Below are positions 56,573 to 64,000 of a DNA stretch of 64,000 nucleotides, in pieces (the stretch's first letter is position 1; each line of letters starts with the position of its first letter). The position numbers and the translations under genes are program-made. The stretch is from positions 178,364,501 to 178,428,500 of the forward strand of contig CM065809.1 in NCBI GenBank assembly GCA_033398695.1. Direction: 5' to 3'. Under the pieces are notes generated by a model, which saw only the letters and a list, made by a program, of their open reading frames with translations, searched no databases and had not been told where the DNA came from. This DNA is from Orobanche coerulescens. Taxonomy: Eukaryota; Streptophyta; Magnoliopsida; Lamiales; Orobanchaceae.

Positions 56573-57079
56573 TTAGCGCACGCTAATAATCATGAGTAGC
56601 GCACGCTATCGTGCAGGTTTAGCGCACGCTACGGATATAAGATAACGCACGCTAATGCAGTCCGATCGTAAGGAATCTACGCGTGGACCAGGCCACTTTC
56701 GGCGCACGTTCTGATAAGTCAACGGATGTTGTAATGTAGTGTTAGCGACGCTAATGCATGCTGATTAGCGCACGCTAATTGTATATCGGTCAACAGGGAA
56801 TCTTGGCTTTATTGGTTGCTTTCGGCATGTTGGGTCACGAGCATCTTCGTGGTAGGTGTGGATTGTAGCAAGTCAACTGGTATTAGCGCACGCTAAATAT
56901 AAGGACTTGCGTACGCTAGACAGTGTAAGTTACGTACGCTAATGCATGGGTATTACGTACGTAAGCACATGTACGAAACCAGACAGTAGCCTCTGGACTG
57001 CGATAGCGCACGCTAACAAATTCAGTTAGCGCACGCTAAGGCTGTTGCGCACGCTAAACATAAGGTTTAGCGCACGCTA
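56573..57079. repeat. Palindrome array TAGCGCACGCTA in element F LTR
   Basis: Copies start at about 56573, 56597, 56620, 56643; 56743, 56766; 56883, 56907, 56930, 56953; 57004, 57027, 57045, 57068: three groups of four and one pair, with steps mostly 23-24 bases. In the third group the motif passes into TTACGTACGTAA (56953), the form found in element H. Confidence 0.95.
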
Positions 57080-57088
57080 GTAATATAC

Positions 57089-57099
57089 TTTATAAAAAG
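57089..57099 (+). promoter_or_regulatory. TATA box of element F LTR
   Basis: TTTATAAAAAG, about 10 bases behind the last palindrome of the array. Confidence 0.7.
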
Positions 57100-57823
57100 G
57101 GACAGAAGGGTGTTATGAAGCATTTCGTCCATTCCTTCCTTGCAACCGAGAGAGAGAGTTTTTAGAGAGAAGTTTGAGGTCTCAAACACTGAGAGATGAT
57201 AATCTTTAACAAAGATTAAGCTGAGGAACATGGATTAAAGTCTTGTTCCTGAAATTATTGATGATTCTTGGAATGAAGTTGATTGTTCTCCTTCATGATT
57301 CGCCTATCAAGGTAATAGTTCTTCACTTTTGGATTTCGTTTGGATTGATTATTGATGTTCTTGAGTTGATGATTATCATATATTTGAGTGATGAGCATGA
57401 CAACGAGTTGGATTATCGTACTAAGTTAGTGTTGTTATCAATATATGAGTATTGATATGTTTCGTATGGTTTTGGATGGAATTCAAGAGATATGTTGGTG
57501 TAATTCCCTTCTTCAATTCGGATTTTTGATGTTTTGTCGTTGGTTACTTCGTATGGTAACGATTATGGTGGTGCTATTGTGATTCTTGAAGTTATATGAA
57601 TTGTATGTTGAAGAACATGATGAATAAGGATTTTTAGATGTTAGAACACATCGGATTTTGTCATTTTATGGATCATGAACGTGAATTCGGATAATTCGTG
57701 TTCTTGAATAACTATTGAATTATATGTCATGATTGTTATGAAATCCTTAATATCGAGATGAGTTGATCATTGACATGATGGAAGTGTTAGACGATGCTTG
57801 AAATGCATGCCACTGCACAGCAT

Positions 57824-57905
57824 TAGTGCACGCTAAGCTTACTGGCTAGCGCACGCTAACGGGAGCAACTTAGCGCACGCTACGTTATGCGTTTAACGTG
57901 CGCTA
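57824..57905. repeat. Second palindrome tetrad in element F LTR
   Basis: Four TAGCGCACGCTA-like copies start at 57824, 57847, 57871 and 57894, with steps of 23, 24 and 23. This group lies 700 bases behind the TATA box, so inside the presumed transcript. Confidence 0.9.
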
Positions 57906-58726
57906 AGTAGGCGATGCGGCAAGATTTTTGTGTTTTGATTATGAATTCGTGATGGTTTGACTTGGTTTGTTCTGACTGTGTTTATTCGAGGTTGTGTTGA
58001 ACCGTTGAGTTCGATTGGTTAGTTCTGTCGGTTGTTAATTGTTATCGGATATGTGTTATTTGATTTCTTCGATAGGTTGAGATTATTGATCGGTGATTAT
58101 AACCGGATGTTGCGGTCGTGTTCGAGTATGTCCATTGTATTGCTTTTGATTGGGGCTGAGGAGCTCGTAGACAAAGGCAATGTGTTCGGTAGCAGCTTCG
58201 TGGTATCGGTATCGAGGCAAGTTATTACTTACTCAGTTATAATATTTAATGAATGGTTTCAGTTTCATTTCGTTTATAATGCATATGGCGATGAGTATTA
58301 TTGTGAACTCTGGGTATTCGGATCGCATATCGTTCTTTCGATTCTGGGAGGTAAATCATAATGTATATGCTTTATCTCAGTTATTGGTATGTTCGGGTAT
58401 CGAGGGTACATTATGGTAAAGACGAGGATATGAGTATCTATAGTTCATTGTACGTTTGGATCGCCGAGCATTGAGGATAATTGCCGGTGATGTTTTGACA
58501 TCGAGATTGCTCCTAAAGGACTCGGGACAAGTATCTTAGTTTGATTCGGTTTAGTGTTAATGATGTTGATCATGCAGGTTGTCATTCATGTTGATGAACA
58601 TGAAGTCGTCTTAGTTGTGTCATCATATTGTCGTTCATGTTCTGTTGTTCATATTGATGAACATATTGTTTTGCATATGTGTATGCATATTGTGTTGTTT
58701 ATGTTGTGTTGATCCGATGGGATCGC

Positions 58727-59035
58727 GCGATCTATGCTGAGGGCGCTGGATCGGATGTCCACCTCGTATTGGTCCGACGCGATCATCTTGGGATCTATGC
58801 TGAGGGCGCTGGATCATTGGACAGGTTTTTCCACCTCGTGTTAGTCCGACGGGATCATCTTGGGATCTATGCTGAGGGCGCTGGATCATTGGATTACACA
58901 GTGTCGTGTTGATGGAATCATGTGGATTCGCATCGTTGGTTTTATATGTGTTGTTGTATGTATATTATTGGTTATCCACCTCGTGTTGATCTTGTAGGAT
59001 CATCTTGGGATCTATGCTGAGGGCGCTGGATCATG
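58727..59035 (+). repeat. Four copies of ATCTATGCTGAGGGCGCTGG in element F LTR
   Basis: Copies lie near 58730, 58795, 58865 and 59010, each followed by ATC and, for the last three, preceded by GATCATCTTGGG. CCACCTCGT(A/G)TT precedes most copies. The unit is about 65-75 bases, with the last further away. Confidence 0.85.
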
Positions 59036-60008
59036 GGATTTCCATTGAGTATACATTGTTGATATTGTTTTGAGCATATTGACGTGGTCATATGAGTATG
59101 CATTTGTAGGTCTTGTGTTAGGACCGTGTCCGTATTTCATTGATATGATCTCGGATTAGACTGATATGATTGTCGTGGCACTTCATATCTCGAGGTATGT
59201 TCCGTATTTCCTTTGGTATTTGTCTTTGATGGACAATCGGTTATCGTTTTGGGATTTGATGATGTTATTCGATGGATCGTATTGGTCAGTAATGGTATAT
59301 TTCTGTATCGTGAGTTGGTGATAATAGTTTGAGAATCTTGAGTATTGTTTGAGGTACAATACAGATATTATGTTCGAGTTTATTGGTTAATCGAGTACGA
59401 GATGTGAAATGTGATAATGGTTATTCTGATGAGAATTACTTGAGTAAGTAAAGTTATGGCGGTAAGATTACGTTGGTCGTATTCTTATGTTGTATTCTCG
59501 TTGGTATGTAATTATTAATGTTTTGTGACGGTTATCATTGTTGGATATTATGGCTGACCCCATCGTGGGATTTCTTTTTAGGTTCTTGGAGTATCGAGCT
59601 TGTAGCGGTCGTGAAGAGATGAGCTTCCTAAGATACCGCTAGGACATATTTTGTGCATTGAGTTTCTTGATTGGTTCTTGTATTCCGCTGCTAGAGTATC
59701 TTTATGGTTGGTCTTTTTCCGTTGCGTGAGTATTTTGAAATGACCTTTTGGTATCTCGTAACTGAGGTTGCTTTGGAAATCGTTTTCTAAACTTTTGAGT
59801 GTCGGCCGTTTGGCCTTGCGATTTCAAATGAGTTTTTGCGACGGTTTTTGATAAATGGATTTTATATCTTTATGCATTTTTAAAGATAGTACCGTCGTTG
59901 GCCTCTTGGGCATTTATAAATGATTGTGAAAATTTCCTTCAGCCTTGTGGGTTCCATCTCGGGGCCCACGACGCTGTAATATTTCCGGGTAAATCTGGGG
60001 GTGTTACA

Positions 60009-60789
60009 GAATATGGTATCGGAGCTTTGGTTGAGAAAACCTAGGCATTTGGGTCGAGTTGGGTCGTGTTTTTGTTGCGTCATTCGAGTTGTCGATTGAC
60101 AAATATTAGAGCCGTGAGTCTTTGTTGTTCACTCAGGCTTGTGCGTTATCGGATTTACCAGTGTGGTACTGGGTTTGTTGTAAACTTTTTCCAAATGGTG
60201 TTAACGTGTTTCTCTGGAATGAGATGTATTGTGTTCTTGAGTTGAACTGATTTTGCAAAACGTGTGTTTTGAAAATATATTTGTCGAGTATTTCCTTGAG
60301 TCGAGACATGTGCCAGTATCACGGGGAATCGTCGGCTTCACGATCTGTAAGTATATGGATTTTTGAATTTCGTCGAGATTTATTGCCGTTCTAAGTTTAT
60401 ACGTTTTCAGATTTAGCAGATGTTATGCGTTACAGAATGAGATGACAGAATTGGGATAGGATTGGGGATTTGAGAAACTATGATGTTGGAAATCATTATG
60501 TCGGTTAAGTTTTGGAACGGAATTGTGTATTCGGGAGAAGGACTGTGGATTGTTGAGAAGAACATGTAGTCATGCTAATTCATTTTGATATATGAACTGT
60601 TTTTGAGCATTTGAAAATATACTTTTCAAAATGAATATTTCACGGATGTTTTACGGAAAATGATTTTTGGGCCGAGACCCAATCGATTTTTAAATAGTTT
60701 TATAACCCAGGACTTGGAGTCCGAAAAGGGTTTTCTACCTTTTAAACTTCTTGTAATACGGAATGAGATACGGGCTGAGACCCTAATGT
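60009..60789 (+). other. Element F primer site and leader
   Basis: The primer site at 60014-60025 is followed by noncoding leader resembling that of A (GAGAAAACCTAGGCA... as at 11385). H interrupts it at 60790. Confidence 0.7.
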
Positions 60790-61329
60790 TGTTGGGTATG
60801 GGATCGGATATTGCGCCGTTTGCGGAAGCGTAAATATAAGTGCGGAAAATAAGAGCACACACAGATTTATAGAGGTTCGGCTATAAACGAGCCTACGTCC
60901 TCTCTCGGTATCTTTTTCTATAGGATCAAGATAAAAACCTCTTCTCCTCTCTTCTATCGGTCGAGGTATAACCGTTACAATCACGCCTTCTATTTGTCCG
61001 TGATAAACCACTCGTACTTGTCTTTGTGTCGGTCCAAGTTAAACCGTTTTCCTTTTCGTAGGACAAGGAATCAACCTCTCTAGCTTTCTATGGGTACTAG
61101 ATAAACCTCATGAAGATAGCGATTGTGATTCTAATAATGCCGGATACTTGATCCTAATAACACCGAATCCAATCGTATCTTTTCTTTTACCACTCGTGTA
61201 TGTTTTCGTGAATTCTCACTCAAACACTTACAATTAAGCTCAATATCAACAACAAGAATGTGTGTAATAATATCACAAGAATAGACTATTTGCTCAAGGT
61301 TGTTGTCTTTGATCAATACCATAAACATG

Positions 61330-61345
61330 GTATTTATAGACTCCA
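61330..61345 (-). promoter_or_regulatory. TATA box of element H LTR
   Basis: The minus strand reads GAGTCTATAAATACC, about 35-40 bases downstream in transcription direction of the palindrome array. Confidence 0.65.
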
Positions 61346-61379
61346 TCTTCAAACTAGCCGTTAGCTGCTGCACACTGCA

Positions 61380-61692
61380 TTACGTACGCTATCTCATTCA
61401 TATTACGTACGTAAGCTTCATTACGTACGTTAACTTCCCGTGTTACGACGTTAGCCCGATCGCTTCAATCCAGTGAGTTTCGTTTCTTTGGTTACGTACG
61501 TTAGCATTGACGTCGTTACGTACGTTAACATTACGTCACTGATGATGTCATATATCCGTTGCATGCTTTTCTGATTTTGACTCCTCCAATGTTCACTTGT
61601 TTGAACTCCTTTACGTACGTTATACATCCTCCATTACGTACGTTAGATTGCCCATATTATATACGTTAACATACCCTTGTTACGTACGTTAG
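61380..61692. repeat. Palindrome array TTACGTACGTTA in element H LTR
   Basis: Copies start at about 61380, 61403, 61421, 61443; 61492, 61516, 61531 (half); 61611, 61634, 61658, 61680. Steps inside groups are mostly 22-24 bases. Two groups of four and one of three are visible. The motif is an ACGT-core palindrome. Confidence 0.9.
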
Positions 61693-61823
61693 CTTTATTT
61701 TATCCAGCATTTAGCACTTCGTTTTCCTTCGATGCTTGCTTCGCCTCTTCGTTGTTTTGTTTTTTTAGCAACTTTAATCATCAAAACACTTTTAATTTAT
61801 GTATGGAACAAAATGTTCCAACA

Positions 61824-62256
61824 ATCTCCCCCTTTTTGATGATTACAAAACAACACTTCGTCACTGGGATTTACCTGCAAAATTACAAATATATGTATAT
61901 GTGTACAGACCAAAGTTTTTGACTTTGTCCGTTTCGTTAGTTTCTTCTCCCATTTCTTTTTCGACTCCTTCTTTTCTTTCCTCCTTTTCTTTTCTTATTT
62001 TTAATTTTTCATCGTCTTTTCGACGTCTCCTCATTTTTGTTCAACTCCTTCGTTTCTCCCCCTTTCACGGTAAATCACATTTTCGATTTATTTCTCCTAT
62101 CTCTCCCCCTTTTTGTATTCATCAAAAAGTGTATTAAAATACCAATAAAAAATTCAAAAAATATTGAAATATGCAAAAATAAATACAAGGGTATTAACTC
62201 CCCCTGAAAATATTATCCGTTTAAAAAATTACTCCCCCTAAGTAAAATACCAAAAA
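61824..62256 (-). other. Multiple polypurine tracts in element H
   Basis: AGGGGGAG on the minus strand occurs at about 61826, 62056, 62102, 62198 and 62232; the first touches the LTR. Noncoding. Multiple tracts are described for Sireviruses. Confidence 0.75.
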
Positions 62257-63798
62257 TCAATGTTTGGGGATCCAACCTATAGTTGGTTTTTGTTTAGAAA
62301 TGTAGACGATATTTGAAACGATTGTTCCTTTAGGAACCCAAATTTTCTTAATTTTTATCGTCCGTCTCGGGCTTTTGCAACTTGAAATATGATGCCTGAT
62401 TTTTAAACACTTTTCGCAATGGGGTATCTTAAAATTAACGGATTCGTTTTTCGAACGTGGTTTGAATCCTAACCCCTCTTTATTTAAAGTATATTTTTGA
62501 ACACATAACATTTGTTCAAATTTATCGTTGCCGCACGAGAATTTTCTTGCCAAAGATTTTAGTTCATCTTGAACTTTTAAAAGATCATTCTTCAAAATAA
62601 TTTCATTTTCAATACATTTTGAATGATCGATTTCGACAAATTTTCCCTTCTCGATAATTTTGGAATTTTCAATTTCCAAAGATTTAATTTTAGACTTAAG
62701 GGATTTGATCTCGGATAAAGTATTTTGGAAATCCGTATGTAATAACTCAAATGCATCAAATAACTCGTCACGAGAGGATGTACTTACTTGGCTTTCGACG
62801 TCGCTGTCGTCGAACGAACTCCGGGCCATGAGAGCGAGATTATTTTGATTGATGAATTCATCGTCTTCATCTTCATCGCTCCAAGTAGCCACGAGAACCT
62901 CCTTCTTGGGTTTGACACGGCAATGCTTAGCGAAGTGGCCTGGTTTTCCACATTGTCGACAAGAGTTGTCGAACTTCTTTGTTTCGCTCGAGATATCCTT
63001 CTTCCTCCGGTTTAATAAGGTTTGGAATTTATTAATATTCTTGGCATAATATGCCGCTTCTTCGTCGCTTTCCTCCACCGGGATTTCTTCTTTCTTCCTC
63101 GATATCTTAGCCTTCATGGCTAACGATCGTTCCTTCGGCTTCGGATTGACACTTCGTGATTTTAACACGTTCTCATAATTAATTAGCGAACCAACGAGTG
63201 CGCTAAAATCGAGCGTGTTGAGATCTTTAGATTCCATAATCGCGGTCACAGTGCCGTCCCATTCGCTAGGTAGTGATCGTAAAATTTTCTTAACTTTTTC
63301 ACTGCTAGATAATGGTTTTCCGAACGAAGCAAGTCCATTGGTGATGACCGAGAATCGGTCGAGCATATTGGTGATGGACTCGTCACCCTTCATCATGAAT
63401 AACTCGTAGTCATGGAGAAGCATATTGATTTTCGTCTCCTTGACTTGAGTCGTCCCTTCGTGTGTGATTTCTAGAATTTTCCATATTTCTTTCGCACTCT
63501 CACACGACGAGATTCGATTGACCTCTTCGGGATTTAAGACACAAAATAAGAGTTGGGTGGCCTTACAATTTAAATGGTCATTTTTCCAATCGGCATCGTC
63601 GTATTCTTCAAAAGATTTGAGCGTACCGTCGGATTTGATAGGAACTTTTGGGCCAAGGCAAATGATCTTCCAAATCTCTATATCGTAGGCACGAATAAAG
63701 ATCGACATCTTTTTCTTCTATGTCAAATAATTTGAGCCATCAAAGAATGGTGGTCGGTTGAGAGCAAGGCCTTCGACTGGAGCAAATTGAAACGCCAT
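62257..63798 (-). pseudogene. gag: Element H gag
   Basis: The likely start is ATG at 63798 (MAFQFAPVEG). NRPPFFDGSNYLT is followed by TAG (63718-63720), where the family has tryptophan, so this is a nonsense mutation; reading continues in frame from 63717. The 483-codon block has the Copia Gag core (FEEYDDADWKND, LNCKATQLLFCVLNPEE, AKEIWKILEITHEGTTQVKE), FSALVGSLINYENVL, a CX2CX4HX4C zinc knuckle CRQCGKPGHFAKHC, an acidic stretch, a long coiled coil (LHTDFQNTLSEIKSLKSK) and a second cysteine cluster near the end. It stops before protease. No other pol part exists in H. The long coiled-coil gag resembles Sirevirus gag. Confidence 0.85.
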
Positions 63799-63856
63799 TG
63801 GATCTTTTTCTCCTCGAATGTTAAGCCGCGTATCGGAGTACTGCTCTGATACCAAT

Positions 63857-64000
63857 TGTTGGGTATGGGATCGGATATTGCGCCGTTTGCGGAAGCGTAA
63901 ATATAAGTGCGGAAAATAAGAGCACACACAGATTTATAGAGGTTCGGCTATAAACGAGCCTACGTCCTCTCTCGGTATCTTTTTCTATAGGATCAAGATA
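63857..64000 (-). repeat. Element H 5' LTR (partial)
   Basis: Identical by eye to 60790-60933. It runs past the window edge. The primer site complement GCTCTGATACCAA (63844-63856) is directly left. Confidence 0.85.

Larger units (their letters stand above)
56264..60008 (+). repeat. Element F 5' LTR (Ty3/gypsy, Tekay-like)
   Basis: Starts TGTAATATCCG and ends CTGGGGGTGTTACA; length about 3745 bp. The initiator-Met primer site TGGTATCGGAGC follows at 60014-60025. Termini and palindrome layout match A and C. The rest of F lies right of the window, behind element H. Confidence 0.8.
60790..61823 (-). repeat. Element H 3' LTR
   Basis: A 1034-bp LTR, starting TGTTGGAACATTTTG on the minus strand and ending CATACCCAACA. 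The first 140 bases repeat at 63857-64000. Confidence 0.85.
60790..64000 (-). mobile_element. Element H: gag-only Sirevirus-like Copia retrotransposon
   Basis: The left (3') LTR is 60790-61823 and the right (5') LTR begins at 63857 and leaves the window; both start TGTTGGGTATGGG on the plus strand. Internal sequence holds only gag and about 430 bases of noncoding DNA with several polypurine tracts. The primer site TTGGTATCAGAGC (minus) lies beside 63857. The long zinc-knuckle gag with coiled coil and multiple polypurine tracts fit the Sirevirus lineage. Confidence 0.8.

Noticed and set aside
58032..58361. 109-codon ORF in F LTR
   Set aside because: Hydrophobic translation of LTR sequence; no family features and unlikely to be a gene.
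61677..62137. Phe/Ser-rich ORFs in element H
   Set aside because: They cross the LTR border and polypyrimidine runs; noncoding.

Overview
The window is nuclear DNA of a flowering plant, probably a eudicot; I cannot name the species. It holds nested LTR retrotransposons, CACTA, hAT and Mutator-type DNA transposons, and one intact intron-containing host gene, a family 10 endo-xylanase at 46.5-51.3 kb. No bacterial, organellar or viral replicon was seen.

Left part, 1-39.1 kb. D (1-3496, minus) is a gag-only Tat-type Ty3/gypsy element sitting in the gag of E, an Athila element (minus, 5' LTR 5117-6467). E abuts a degenerate CACTA transposon (G1) at 6.5-8.7 kb. G1 is split by A, a Tekay-like gypsy element reduced to LTR-gag-LTR (8711-39104). 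The 3' LTR of A was entered by B (15882-38887, plus, Tat clade, TSD GAGGG). An antisense gene of B was entered by C (25857-36012, minus, Tekay chromovirus, TSD CCGGC) and by a 727-bp hAT-type element (TSD CTTTTGGC). G1 resumes at 39105. The target-site duplications establish the order of insertion.

Middle, 39.8-52.3 kb. AT-rich intergenic DNA carries a small hairpin, a 355-bp tandem duplication and a 1000-bp Mutator-type foldback element (TSD TATTTATTA). The xylanase gene follows: seven exons, 587 codons, signal peptide, CBM22-like module and GH10 domain with both catalytic glutamates. One intron holds a LINE-like fragment and another a hAT-type element.

Right part, 52.3-64 kb. A Copia relic is cut by a second CACTA element (G2) that carries two exons of a host gene. 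Next comes a 3.7-kb gypsy LTR (F), whose leader is interrupted by H, a gag-only Sirevirus-like Copia element.

Main discovery candidate: LTRs of A, C, F, H and, in a looser form, E and B contain arrays of short palindromes at about 21-24 bp, often in groups of four, lying mostly just upstream of a TATA box. The palindrome differs between families (TTACGGCCGTAA, TAGCGTGCGCTA, TAGCGCACGCTA, TTACGTACGTTA, TGACACGGCCNGTGTCA, GGCGATCGTC), while spacing and position are shared even between gypsy and Copia elements. I read them as a fast-changing promoter-proximal regulatory module. Sireviruses are known to carry repeated LTR palindromes; the layout across unrelated families and its grouping into fours is what looks new. 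All counts and identity estimates were made by eye.
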